This document shows, in pieces, positions 25,001 through 32,911 of a stretch of 64,000 nucleotides of DNA; position 1 is the first letter of the stretch; each line of letters begins with the position of its first letter. Source of the stretch: Branchiostoma floridae (Eukaryota; Chordata; Leptocardii; Amphioxiformes; Branchiostomatidae); the NCBI RefSeq assembly GCF_000003815.2, contig NC_049990.1, positions 17,128,532 to 17,192,531 of the forward strand. The letters run 5' to 3'. Made by a program: the position numbers and the translations under genes. Under the pieces are notes generated by a model. The model worked only from the letters and a program-made list of their open reading frames with translations, did not search any database and had not been told where the DNA came from.

Positions 25001-27478
25001 TTCGAGGGTTACAAATATCAAGAACAGACAACGCTTTGGTTTTCAAAAGAACACACCAACTTCCAAGGTGGTGCTATACGAAAGTTTCCGGTGCTTATTG
25101 CTCTAATTAAAACTGGTGAACTACAACAGTGTTCTTTTGTTGCGCTTCGACATTTATCAACTTTCTTGTTTACGTCCTTCCATGTCCCCAGAATTTTTTA
25201 GTTTTTCTCGGCCTTCTTCTACTCTCCACTGAAATTTTCTCTAAGTTTTCTTCAACTTGCATCTTCAACAGTATATGGAAAATGAGCGCGCCATTTTTTG
25301 GAAATCTATTGACAATATTCGTAGTTTATTTTCTGATTCATTCATCGTCTAACGTTAGAGCCAATGGAGCAGCTGTCGCCTATTAAGGATTTGTTTGCAA
25401 GTTTTTGGCTCTTGTTTAAGACCTAAATCATGATCTGCTGTTGCTTGCGGTAAGAGGCACATCATCACGAAGGAACCTCCAATATTTCACAGCCAAATTT
25501 CATCACAGTTTGCCTCCGTATAAAAACTGAACACAAGCCAAGATCTGATCTAAATGGGCATGGTAATTTCCATGTAAACTACGTATGCGATAACAAAAAT
25601 TGATAAAAGAATATAACATTTTCTGCAAAATCAACCATTCATTTGCAGACATCATAGCCTGATCATAGCGGCTACAAACACCGACAGTTCGTAGCAAGTT
25701 GGTCTGTCCTGGGCGTACATGTAGTCTCTCCAGTTGGTTCTGGAGGCCCCAGTCCTTAGTGTGAAAAGTGCAAAACCTCAATTATCCTACTCAGCTTTTT
25801 CTGGCCCAAAGCTCCATAGTGAATACACTGACTGATAATATGTATCTTATTTCCCATTTTATATACTGCATTCTTTGAGCAATATACACATAATCTCCCG
25901 TGGATGTAAGTAATCCTACACCATGTACATGCAAATGTTCTTTTTTTTTAATCTGTATTGTTTATGTGTTTGTCAGCAGGGCTAGCCCTTTGTAATAGCC
26001 ATAGGCTAGTTGGACAGCCCTGGCTGTGTGTTCGGTGCAGCCAAACCAATAAATAAATAAATAAATCTCCCGTGGAAAGGGAGCTGTTTATAGCGGCTTC
26101 TTTCTATCCTTAATGGATGTGCGCTTATTCTTATCTACATACGTCGGATCTTTTAGCAAACTTCGAAAAATTTCCAAAGTTACACGTGTGACAGGTGGTT
26201 TGAAGGCATTTTGAAAGGTGAGTTCTGTTTAGAATAGAATACTGCAGTTATTTGTTTTCTTTTCAATTTTCGGGTTCTGAGCAACAAACGGAAATTATCA
26301 AAATAGTTATAGGCCCTCCCATCTGCTGTAAATGGATTGGTCATCGCTTAATTAATATACATTTAACCTTCTCATTTGGAATCCAAGAACATCGAAAGCT
26401 ATTCGAAACGTAATGAACCAGCCCCCCCCCCCCGCAACATCTGCTTCGAGCTTATGGGAAAGACACGAAGAAACACACGTGGAGATATGTGCGTGGGTTA
26501 GCCACTAAGTAATGAAATTTGAAATATTAATGACGAAGCTCACTCCTAACAATGGTTAAAGACTACCATTTTAATACCACCAAGGACGTTTTGTAAATTC
26601 CTTGATACCACATAATCACCATCATATAATGATCACTACAAATTGCAACCACACCACACGCAACCTCCTTAGTTGTTCTAGCAACCGTAGAGTCACATTT
26701 TCGGGGGTTGCAAATATTAAGGACAAACAACGTATTGGTTTTCAAAAAAACACAACAACTTCTAAAGCGGTGCTATACGCAAATTTCCTGTGCTTATCGC
26801 TCTATTTAAAACAGCTGAACTACAACAGTTTTCTTTTGTTGCGCTTCGAGATTTATCAACTTGTTTATGTCCTTCTATGTCCCCAGAATTTTTTTCCGCA
26901 TTTCTTTGCCTTCTTCTATAGCTATTCTCCACTGAAATGTTCTCTAAGTTTTCTTCAACTTGCAACTTCAACGGTATATGGAAAATGAGCACTACATTCG
27001 TAGTGTTGTTTATTTTCTGAGCATTTATTTATTCATCATAACATTACAGCCAGTGGTGTAGTTGTTAATGACTTATTTGCAAATTTTCGTATCTTGTTTT
27101 AAGACCTAAATCATGATCCGCTGTTGCTATGCTGTGCGGCCATAATCGCGAAGGAACCTGAAATATTTCATAGCCAAATTTCATCACAGTTTGCCTCGGT
27201 ATAACTGAACACAAGTCAACATCTGATACCGGGCTTGGTAATTTTCATACTAACTTTGCAGGAGGTAACAAGAATTGATCAATAAATATGATATTTTCAG
27301 CAAAATCAATATATACGCACGTGTTAACCCCCTTTAAGGCTGTTTGAGACAAAAATGCAATACACGTTTATCTGTTATTGTTCGACTTTGCGTGAATCGT
27401 CTTACCTTGTCCGTGGCCGGTAGCGATGAGACAGGAACAGGCGATCACAACGACACAGAGAAGACGCAAAACGGACAT
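170..27478 (-). CDS. Polycystin-1-like receptor-channel gene (PKD1/PKD1L family), 3' end outside window
   Basis: Exons, high to low coordinate: 27478-27406, 23164-22942, 22405-22140, 21062-20940, 20337-20197, 20107-19973, 19454-19332, 19033-18914, 18109-18014, 17574-17293, 16516-16373, 16189-16085, 15608-15553, 15045-14986, 14728-14660, 13951-13861, 13439-13288, 12827-12585, 12117-11631, 11039-10891, 9535-9311, 5670-5506, 5080-4920, 4497-4319, 4158-3668, 3516-3378, 3125-2884, 2297-2123, 1851-1174, 1056-804, 629-464, 240-170. All have AG/GT borders and all phases agree, giving about 2,030 codons. The order GPS, TM1, PLAT, TM2-6, polycystin loop, TM7-11 is diagnostic of 11-TM polycystin-1 family proteins. 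These act as autoproteolysed receptors and as partners of TRPP channels. The EGF/FN3 ectodomain differs from vertebrate PKD1 (LRR, PKD repeats), so no orthologue symbol is given. The last coding exon(s) lie left of position 170. Confidence 0.93.
1174..2297 (-). CDS. Polycystin (TOP) extracellular loop, S2 and S3
   Basis: Exon 2297-2123 begins [16 protein letters not shown] and continues to the IQGRVKPG strand. Exon 1851-1174 continues with [20 protein letters not shown], the paired-Cys hairpin of polycystin loops. It then has the loop core with [21 protein letters not shown]2 ([19 protein letters not shown]) and S3 ([19 protein letters not shown]). At 678 nt this is the longest exon of the gene. 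A SINE lies in the intron between 2883 and 2298. Confidence 0.95.
2382..2714 (+). repeat. tRNA-derived SINE, family 1, plus-strand copy
   Basis: A tRNA-like head with an A box (GTGGCGCAGCGG) and a B box (GGTTCGAATC) is followed by a conserved body (AGAGCCATACCCCAGGCACG). It matches, in the opposite orientation, the copies at 8722-9180 and 9735-10131. It lies in the intron between two TOP-loop exons of the polycystin-like gene. Confidence 0.8.
2884..4158 (-). CDS. TM2 to TM6 exons of the polycystin-1-like gene
   Basis: Exons are 4158-3668, 3516-3378 and 3125-2884. Helices seen: TM2 ([14 protein letters not shown], after the basic TFTRSERLG typical of the family), TM3 ([20 protein letters not shown]), TM4 ([20 protein letters not shown]), TM5 spanning two exons ([17 protein letters not shown] joined to [11 protein letters not shown]), and TM6 ([19 protein letters not shown]). 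A cytosolic linker between TM3 and TM4 is charged, and a basic stretch ([12 protein letters not shown]) precedes TM6. TM6 equals S1 of the channel module. Confidence 0.92.
4319..5670 (-). CDS. PLAT/LH2 domain (three exons)
   Basis: Exons 5670-5506, 5080-4920 and 4497-4319 encode the cytosolic PLAT beta-sandwich found only between TM1 and TM2 in polycystin-1 proteins. Hallmarks are [20 protein letters not shown] at the start, [10 protein letters not shown] with [14 protein letters not shown] in the middle, and [15 protein letters not shown] then [16 protein letters not shown] at the end. PLAT domains bind lipids and partner proteins in this family. A MITE ends within about 20 bases of the donor of exon 5670-5506. 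Confidence 0.95.
5205..5490. mobile_element. MITE with long terminal inverted repeats next to a PLAT exon
   Basis: The left arm (TACGCAGGGAAATCCAAC then GATGTACCCTGCTCTTTCAA) is repeated inverted at the right (TACGCAGGGACATCCAACAG then GATGTACCCTGCTCTTTAAA, read on minus). The arms are about 75-80 bp around a centre of about 120 bp with a G-run. No transposase is present. The right end stops just inside the donor of exon 5670-5506. Confidence 0.75.
7326..7798. mobile_element. Probable MITE with about 30-bp TIRs
   Basis: CCACAGCAAGAAAATTTTAT at 7326 is matched inverted by ATAAAATTTATTTGCTGTGG ending at 7798. Both run on into the palindromic GGATGACATCC / GGATGTCATCC. The interior has no coding capacity. 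Confidence 0.6.
8722..9180 (-). repeat. tRNA-derived SINE, family 1, minus-strand copy
   Basis: The reverse complement shares the body of the 2382-2714 copy, including the ATATCAGTCACTA-like 3' part, and ends in a CAAAA-rich tail. The tRNA-like head near 9120-9180 is degenerate. Confidence 0.7.
9311..11039 (-). CDS. GPS autoproteolysis motif and TM1 (two exons)
   Basis: Exon 11039-10891 ends with the first half of a [21 protein letters not shown]. Exon 9535-9311 continues with [13 protein letters not shown]. The Cys/Trp/Cys/Cys pattern and the HL-T tripeptide are the canonical G-protein-coupled-receptor proteolytic site, cut between Leu and Thr in the family. TM1 follows as [20 protein letters not shown], then a basic cytosolic [10 protein letters not shown]. 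All key residues are intact, so the receptor is predicted to be cleavage-competent. Confidence 0.95.
9735..10131 (-). repeat. tRNA-derived SINE, family 1, best-preserved head
   Basis: The reverse complement has an intact pol III B box (GGTTCGAATCC) and an A-box-like CGCGTAGCACAGTGG at the 5' end. The same body as the other two copies follows (CGTCCCTCGGATAGGACG, CACACGTGCGATGGTGCGG). It lies in the large intron of about 1.35 kb between the two GPS exons. Confidence 0.8.
10390..10862 (-). repeat. Dispersed repeat, minus-oriented copy
   Basis: It is homologous, inverted, to 40235-40985. Shared blocks include GTTGGCACAGGCAC versus GTGCCTGTGTCAACTTTGAC, and AGTCACCAAGTTTGG versus CTTAGTGACTTTTC. 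Both are rich in TGACGTCA-like motifs. It ends a few tens of bases from the GPS exon at 10891. Confidence 0.6.
11631..15045 (-). CDS. GAIN/REJ-type region exons preceding the GPS
   Basis: Exons are 15045-14986, 14728-14660, 13951-13861, 13439-13288, 12827-12585 and 12117-11631. They code the region that in polycystins folds into the GAIN domain around the GPS. Features include helical starts ([48 protein letters not shown]), a charged KQNK/EEKEQEK helix, and the beta-rich 12117-11631 exon with [13 protein letters not shown] and several N-glycosylation sequons (NLT, NIT, NQS, NTS, NVS). The acceptor of 14728-14660 is weak; a start three bases upstream is equally possible and keeps frame. A repeat duplicates the acceptor of the 13439 exon (see findings). 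Confidence 0.8.
12236..12440 (+). repeat. tRNA-like SINE, family 2, copy 1
   Basis: An A-box-like TAGCGCAACGGCTGG and a B-box-like GGTCCTGAGTTCGATAC are followed by a CCACCATGACGGTGG tail region. An internal 18-base direct repeat (AGCATTGGAATCAGAATC twice) separates the boxes. It is intronic in the polycystin-like gene and shares its design with 17637-17830. Confidence 0.55.
13426..13585. repeat. 68-bp tandem duplication covering a splice acceptor
   Basis: About 2.3 copies of a 68-bp unit (GAACACACAAAACCAAGGGA at 13476 and again at 13544). On the minus strand each unit carries a CAG/CTCTG-G/T-TGGAGTCC junction, the same as the real acceptor of exon 13439-13288. Confidence 0.85.
15306..15405. 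repeat. Inverted repeat (hairpin) in intron
   Basis: TTACATAGTACATTTCTTAC near 15313 is mirrored by GATAAGAAATGTACTATGTA near 15370, giving arms of about 38 bases around a short centre. It may be a tiny foldback element. Confidence 0.75.
15553..16516 (-). CDS. Three small exons coding a Thr/Pro-rich (mucin-like) stalk
   Basis: Exons 16516-16373 (144 nt), 16189-16085 (105 nt) and 15608-15553 (56 nt) are related. They share [28 protein letters not shown] and ETKQTS respectively. The first two are Ala/Thr/Pro-rich ([14 protein letters not shown]), as expected for an O-glycosylated linker. The third is needed to restore phase before the GAIN region, because skipping it produces a stop at once. 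Exon duplication followed by shortening is the simplest explanation. Confidence 0.8.
17293..17574 (-). CDS. Fibronectin type III domain exon
   Basis: This 282-nt phase 1-1 exon encodes one complete FN3 domain of about 90 residues. It opens with a Pro-rich linker ([14 protein letters not shown]) and has the conserved W in [10 protein letters not shown], the Tyr in the LEGYRVVV strand, and the L-x-P-x-x-x-Y pattern in [16 protein letters not shown]. It follows the EGF run and precedes the Thr-rich stalk. FN3 domains in polycystin-like ectodomains are likely adhesion or spacer modules. That role is inferred. Confidence 0.9.
17637..17830 (+). repeat. tRNA-like SINE, family 2, copy 2
   Basis: TTAGCGTAACGGCTTGGGTA and GGTCCTGGGTGCGAGTTGCC are the A/B-box-like pair, followed by GACATGCCACCGTACCCTAG. 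The arrangement parallels 12236-12440. Confidence 0.55.
18014..21062 (-). CDS. EGF-like exons of the polycystin-1-like gene
   Basis: Six phase-1 symmetrical exons each carry one Cys-rich unit. 21062-20940 starts [14 protein letters not shown]. 20337-20197 and 20107-19973 start D-T/M-DAC and end [11 protein letters not shown]. 19454-19332 starts [13 protein letters not shown]. 19033-18914 starts [17 protein letters not shown]. 18109-18014 is a shorter unit, [16 protein letters not shown], nearer the laminin/MEGF style. The DVNEC and DVDEC starts match calcium-binding EGF domains. The exons at 20337-20197 and 20107-19973 are close copies with near-identical 3' halves, so one arose by recent exon duplication. 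Confidence 0.9.
18701..18795 (-). repeat. tRNA-like element in intron
   Basis: The reverse complement reads GTAGCGTGCATAGTTTGGTG, then a GCGAGTTCAAATCCC B-box-like motif. It has tRNA-style spacing but no foldable acceptor stem that I can see, so it is called a SINE head or tRNA relic. Confidence 0.45.
22140..23164 (-). CDS. Two exons coding an unrecognised Cys-rich extracellular module
   Basis: Exons 23164-22942 and 22405-22140 together encode about 163 residues with several Cys. Visible signatures are [20 protein letters not shown] in the first exon, and [20 protein letters not shown] then [12 protein letters not shown] in the second. The exons join through a split Arg codon. The module sits right after the signal peptide and before the EGF run, so it would be the most distal part of the ectodomain. 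I cannot assign it to kringle, WSC, lectin or another family by eye. It is also rich in aromatic residues and has an Asn-Glu-Ser sequon in the second exon. Confidence 0.75.
22500..22770 (+). mobile_element. Truncated relative of the hAT-type MITE at 62532-62964
   Basis: It shares AAACGTGTGAATGCCTGAT, CAACATCCGGT and TTCTGGACCGGTCCAATAAG, in the same order and spacing, with the element at 62532-62964. The terminal CTGGGTACCGG ends are not recognisable here. Confidence 0.7.
23285..23770 (-). pseudogene. 3' fragment of a non-LTR retrotransposon (RT C-terminal region)
   Basis: On minus, an uninterrupted frame from about 23770 reads [20 protein letters not shown], then [20 protein letters not shown] and [20 protein letters not shown]. 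This is the region after the reverse transcriptase core in CR1/L2-like LINEs. The catalytic part is absent, so it is a truncated copy in intron 1 of the polycystin-like gene. Confidence 0.7.
24480..24625. repeat. Cluster of palindromic CTGTCAATAG / CTATTGACAG motifs
   Basis: A perfect 15-bp hairpin (ATCCTGTCAATAGTG, 10-base loop, CACTATTGACAGGAT) spans 24495-24534. It is followed by three more half-sites in alternating orientation within 90 bases. It lies in intron 1. Confidence 0.85.
24742..25635 (+). repeat. About 0.9-kb duplicated segment, copy 1
   Basis: It aligns along its length with 26450-27315. Shared blocks include AAGTAATGAAATTTGAAATA, CTCACTCCTAACAATGGTTA and AATTTCATCACAGTTTGCCT. 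A partial third copy of the start (CACCCCTAACAATGGTTAAA) lies at about 24620-24720. No conserved ORF. Confidence 0.8.
25945..26068 (+). mobile_element. LINE 3' end with (AAAT)n tail
   Basis: A short segment with GGGCTAGCCCTTTGTAATAG and CAGCCAAACCAATAAATAAA ends in tandem AAAT units, a typical 3' tail of a truncated non-LTR element. No coding part. Confidence 0.45.
26450..27315 (+). repeat. About 0.9-kb duplicated segment, copy 2
   Basis: Direct-orientation partner of 24742-25635, with many substitutions and small indels. It ends about 90 bases before the signal-peptide exon. Either a dispersed element that inserted twice or a local segmental duplication. Confidence 0.8.
27406..27478 (-). 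CDS. Exon 1 of the polycystin-1-like gene: signal peptide
   Basis: An ATG at 27478 opens 24 codons reading [20 protein letters not shown], then a short polar end and a phase-1 donor (CAAG/GTAAG). A short basic start, a long hydrophobic core and small residues before the end are typical of a cleaved signal peptide. This agrees with the extracellular modules that follow. The phase fits directly onto the exon at 23164-22942, forming an Asp codon across the junction. The intron between them (27405-23165) is about 4.2 kb and repeat-filled. No TATA box was seen upstream. Confidence 0.8.
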
Positions 27479-27692
27479 TTTCCTCGCTTCTTTTCGTCGG
27501 AATTACTCTTAAGGTCGCAACATACACGCACACCCTCCCCTACGGAAGGGGAGGCACCGCTTGTCTGACTGTAAGGCGTGCACCAGTTAAGTGCGATTTT
27601 GCCGACAGTTTTCACAGAAAAAAAATAATAAAGGATTTCAGGAAATCAAAAGAAATATCACACAAAGAAATGGTCAGCTTCTGTCCGATTGG

Positions 27693-28250
27693 ATCGAACA
27701 GAATTCGTGTGAACACTACATCTTCGGTAGAGCTCGGTGAACTATCGAACAGAATCCTTGTGAACACTACATCCTCGGTACAGCTAGGTAAAGAATCGAA
27801 CAGAATCCGTGTAAACACTACATCCTCGGTACAGCTCGGTAAGATATCGAACAGAATCCGTGTAAACACTACATCCTCGGTACAGCTAGGTAAACTATTG
27901 AGCAGAATCCGTGTGAACACTACATCCTCGGTACAGCTCGGTAAGATATCGAACAGAATCCGTCTAAACACTACATCCTCGGTACATCTCGGTAAGATAT
28001 CGAACAGAATCCGTGTGGACACTACATCCTCGGTACATCTCGGTAAGATATCGAACAGAATCCGTGTGAACACTACATCCTCGGTACAGCTCGGTAAGAT
28101 ATCGAACAGAATCCGTCTAAACACTACATCCTCGGTACATCTCGGTAAGATATCGAACAGAATCCGTGTGAACACTACATCCTCGGTACATCTCGGTAAA
28201 CTATTGAGCAGAATCCGTGTGAACACCACATTCTCAGTACAGCTCGATAA
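27693..28250. repeat. 51-bp minisatellite, 11 tandem units
   Basis: Units repeat every 51 bases (GAACAGAATCCGTGTGAACA, CTACATCCTCGGTACAGCTC, then GGTAAGATATC). Because 51 is divisible by three, long frames stay open on both strands: a 17-residue repeat NRIRVNTTSSVQLGKIS on plus and one with FDILPRCTEDVVFTR on minus. No splice or start context supports translation. It sits 5' of the polycystin-like gene. Confidence 0.9.
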
Positions 28251-28911
28251 ATGATAGGCCGCACAGTTGCACAATGTATCACCGACTGTCAGGCTTCTAT
28301 CAAGGTACTAGTATATCATTGATGTAATATAGACACGTGACTGGGAGGTCGAAACCACTGCAACAAAGGGTATAAATGTGCAGACTAGGCAATAAAAGAG
28401 TCGTTGACATTCTGCAGCTTTTTTTCCTTTTTACCAGAAAGTAGTGTTTTGCAAAGAAGTCCTTATGCGGTGCGCACCACGTGCGCAATGAAATATATTT
28501 ATTTTATCTTAAAATCATTTTCTTACCCCCCCCCCCCTCCTCCCTTGTGGCAATAGTAATGCGGCCCAACTGTTGCTTTGTGTCAACAGTTGGCAAACAA
28601 AAAGGCAAAGGACAAAAGGCGCTGCGTCTTTTTCACAATTTTTTATCTCGTAGCTTTTTCAGTGCCTGTAATCGAGTAATTGTGCAAGAAAGATCCCCGG
28701 TTTTATCTGTATGAACAATTACTGTTGGCTAAAATTCCACCTCATCCTTTACAGGTTTTATGTCCTTGGTCCGAGAGCTCCCCTGTACTCTAATTTGATT
28801 ACGTTTGAAATATTCCTAATGGCGACTGTAGGCAACAATGAAGAGATTACTCTAAGTGCTTCCTGCTAATTTCCAAGAGAGGATCATACGTTACACCCAC
28901 GTGTGTTAGTT

Positions 28912-29256
28912 TCAAACGCAGTAAAATTGCATAGCTATTTGTAGGCTTGTGACCTCGAAACATTTCCATAGAGCGTACAATAGTTCAAAAAGTCCCTGAG
29001 TTTTTCTTGCTTTCCATGGTGCACGGCTGGTATCCTTGCTGCGGATTTTCTTATCATTTTCAGCGATGGAGGAGGATGCCTTTTCTTTTACTTCACGGGC
29101 ATGGTTCCCGAATGATTGAGATGGCGTAACTTTTCTAAGCGAAGAGGGTTGATGTCCTGAGCTGATCTTTGGGGCATCAACATCTTCCTCTTTTGCATTA
29201 TCCTCATGGAGTGCTTGCTGACGCTGACGTGGGGTGTCAACAGTCGATCGCCATTC
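28912..29256 (-). CDS. Possible orphan terminal exon, unknown protein
   Basis: On minus, an acceptor-like CTCCTTAAAACGCAG precedes a 115-codon open frame ending in TGA at 28914-28912. It reads EWRSTVDTPRQRQQALHEDN at the start and later WKARKTQGLFELLYALWKCF. Composition is Glu/Lys/Ser-rich, unlike the AT-rich flanks. No upstream exon was found before the NHL genes, and no family is recognised. It could be the last exon of a small gene, a transposon fragment, or chance. Confidence 0.3.
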   Translation of the reverse strand, partial: EWRSTVDTPRQRQQALHEDNAKEEDVDAPKISSGHQPSSLRKVTPSQSFGNHAREVKEKASSSIAENDKKIRSKDTSRAPWKARKTQGLFELLYALWKCFEVTSLQIAMQFYCV

Positions 29257-30894
29257 CTGCGTTTTAAGGAGCCCCTAATTAGATTTGTCTTTTATTTACC
29301 AAATATTTTAATATCATAACAATCTAATATATACATCTTTAATACTAAACTTGCAACAAACTAAGCCAGAACACCCAGTGTCAAAAACATACATATATCG
29401 TAGCATATGAGGGCAAAATATTCAATTTTTGGTTTAAAAGAAAACAAACATATACAACAGGTACTAGGTACGATTTGATTGCACGGTTTGATAATATTCA
29501 TGACTTGTACTATGTTATATCAATATCAAAATGCCTAATATCAAATGTATGGACTCTTTACAGTGCAATAGGAGACCAAATTTCTCTACTGTCGTCGTCG
29601 TTTAAAAAAAAATCTAAGCGTATACTCCTCAGCTGCATAGCAAACTCCCATCTTCCGAATGTTATTTCACAAAAGCTAAACATTTTTTTTAATCATGCAA
29701 AAATATTACTCCAAACATATTGATTCTGCAATATAAGTGTTAGATTGGCGCAACTTGGCATAAAATCAAACCGAGTAACTATTAAAATGGTGCTTGGACA
29801 ATTGAAAAATATGAAGTAACTTCCACTAGTCATCCCTACGGCAGAAACTTAGCTATTAGATTCCCTCGGTCTCTACAAGCTACCACCTGCCTACATACGC
29901 CCATGTCCTTTATCTCTTACAGAGACAAACTCAGCAGAAGCCTAAGGAAAAATTCTTCGTTTGTATTAGAGAGAAGAATATTAAAACTTGAAATACCTTA
30001 TTTTGTGCACAGAGACCACGATTGCACTGTCAAAACTCTTAGAATGTACGTGTGTGTATATCAGACTGAAAATGCATGGGTTTGTACGTATGAGCTCCAG
30101 ACTAATTTAGAAGCACATTTACTCCCACGCCCATACTATTACATCATACAAACTCTTTCTATTAGTAAGAAAACAAGCTGGAGTACTATTGCCATATAAG
30201 GAGCGTTTCAGGCTTTTCAGGTAACTGATGTTGGCTGGTAGGATTTCGTTCAATATGCATATATTCCTCTTGGATTCTCCTGTAGCTGTACGTGCCTATT
30301 TTGGACGGTACGTTTATCTTTTTTTTTAAACGTCGGACTTTGCTACCAGGTACCCCCTCCCCCTTAATGTTGACTTTTTCTGTACGATCTCTCCTACCCC
30401 CTGGCGTTTTGAAATGTTTTTATTTTTATTTTTGTTTCGACCGACCGACACAATTTTTTTTCAGAAGAAATCCGAGAAACAACAAATAAAGGTGGTGTGG
30501 CCTTACCACCAAAAATCAGACCACAGTTTGTTAAGAACATACACATAATCGGAGTCATACACACTCACCTACTCACACACTCTGTGACCAAGGTCGACTG
30601 ACCGAAAATTTAGGGGTAATTCCCTACATTATCTTAGTGTTGGAAAGAAAGTTGAGCCATTTCTCTATAGTATATTCTACCAACACATATGAACTTTCAT
30701 GCTAACATAAACACATTTATTTATTTATTAATCTATTTGTATCCATTACAGAGTGATTGGGAGGGCAAAACAGGTTCGAACAACCTTTACAAGTTGCCCT
30801 CCCTCACAGAAAAATAACATCAGCACATACAAAGCAATAACATATAAGCAACAACCCCAATGCATAAAATACATGTCATATAAAATAATGTCAT

Positions 30895-30900
30895 ATGTAC

Positions 30901-30970
<70 letters not shown>

Positions 30971-30971
30971 A
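30895..30971. repeat. (AT)n microsatellite
   Basis: A nearly pure TA dinucleotide run of about 75 bases. Confidence 0.95.
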
Positions 30972-32911
30972 TGCACTACTTATAAAACTGATCAGCTATT
31001 TCCTTGCTCCGCCTCATAGCCACACAGGAGCCACACCCACAAGAAGTAGACCAAGTGAAAGGTGCACATACCTACTCACAGGCACACAAAACAGTACCTC
31101 CTTTTTCACCAAGGTAACAAAGGTAGAGACGTGTTCTGTTAACATGTTTAGTGCAACATATTGGATATAGTATTGACACGAAAATGCAGTCACGGTCTGT
31201 CAAAAAGATTTTGTCTGAAATTTCATTTCCATTGGACATTAGAGCAAAAAGAAGTTTGCCATTTCCTGATCACGCCAAACTTTCCTAATGGAAAGATTTT
31301 CAATTCAAAAAGATATCGCCTGAAATTCCATTTCCAAGGTATATTAGAGCAAAAAGCGGTTTGGCATTTCCGCCAAACGTTCCTGGTGGGTAGATTTAAA
31401 AGCTTACAACTTATTTGGCTAATCAGTGAACATGTCCATACATTTCTAGAGCTGTTCGCAAGTTTCGAAGGAGTGTTTAAATTCACGTTAGAAACGTCAA
31501 CGCGAGCTAGAAGTGTGTTTGTGTTTCCTCTGCTGTTAACCCTTAAACTGCCAGAGTTTTAGCCCTATAAAATGCTGTACTGTGTACCAGGGTGGGCTGC
31601 TGACCCCCGAAAAGAGACACCTGATGAACAAGGCCGAAGTCCCAGGCTTCCGGGGTTCGTGCGATACACGCGCGCAAAGCTGCTACTTCGGGGGGATACG
31701 CTATCCCGGTTATAACCGTATTACATGTATATGTGTGCCGGATATATCCGGTTTTGGCAGTAGTAAACTAATTCGTCTAAACACTTTTAGAAGGAAATAA
31801 GTCGGCTTATCCGAAAGAATTGATTGAAAGTGGTTAAAATTGAATTTTTGAAAAAAATTTTAATCACCGCCTTTCTACTCTCAGATCAATATGTATATTA
31901 TTGATTTATTTTTTCACTGCACTGCTTTTCTGACTGATCACATCAAAACCAGTGAAATCAAAATTAGTAAAATAATTTTCAGACAGATTGAAAGAGTGAA
32001 TGAAAACGATATGATGTGATTTTTCATACAATTGATGATCAGATAAGTCTAAAAGGTGTAGTTTTCGATAGAAAAAACAGCTGCACAAACTTAAATATTA
32101 GTAATGCTTGTGATCATATATGGGCTTTAACTTCCTTTAAATAAGCCTCTTCGACGCCCATGGGCTAGCCACTTACTTCTTCAGGTTTTCTGTGCTAAGC
32201 AAGTAGTTATAACAATGGGGCACAAAAATGACGTTGATATCTGATTATTTTACGACAAAATCTTTTATTTCTGCCAAAACAACATTATGAACAAGTCTTG
32301 CTGCCTTTAAGCCATGTCTTGACCTTTAAATTGCATCGTTGTATCTTTATAACATAATTCTATCATATTGAACACACATGTTCTAGTTTGGGGGAGAAAT
32401 GTCGCTGTAGATGTCATTATTCCAATAAATGCTAATGCAAATATCGTCGAATGCCTAGGTCTGAACATCACTCTAAATAAATGTTATAGAGTAGAAATGT
32501 AACATCTCTGTTATTTTCATACAAAACAACGACCTTATGTTCTAGAAATTCAGATAAGAACATTTGTTAAGAGTTTAGGTCTCTAGGTTTTATTTAAAAA
32601 GTTGAAACATAAAGGGGTTAATTAAATCACAATTTTCCCCAGTCTAAAACAAAAACAAAAGTACATTCTGTCAGCTGTGGTCTAAACGTGCATATGCTTG
32701 GCAACATCCCAAGAAATCGTTCTTCGCTTTAAGTCGTGCCAAAAACTACATGTAACAACACATTCTAGGGTACATACGACTCTTTGAATTAAATGTTGGA
32801 CAAGTCAGAACCATGCCTAGGACGATTTCTAGAGTTTTTTTTTTGTCAATAGGACTCCCAACTCTCACCGTAACATTATTTCTAACTCAACCCTAAATCT
32901 CTAGCCGGCCT

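Noticed and set aside
27612-28274. Long ORFs of 194 and 220 codons on opposite strands as genes
   Set aside because: They result from the 51-bp tandem repeat, whose period is a multiple of three; no start or splice evidence.
29475-30199. Two plus-strand ORFs of 82 and 98 codons
   Set aside because: No domain, biased AT-rich codon use, no splice context and no homologue in the window.
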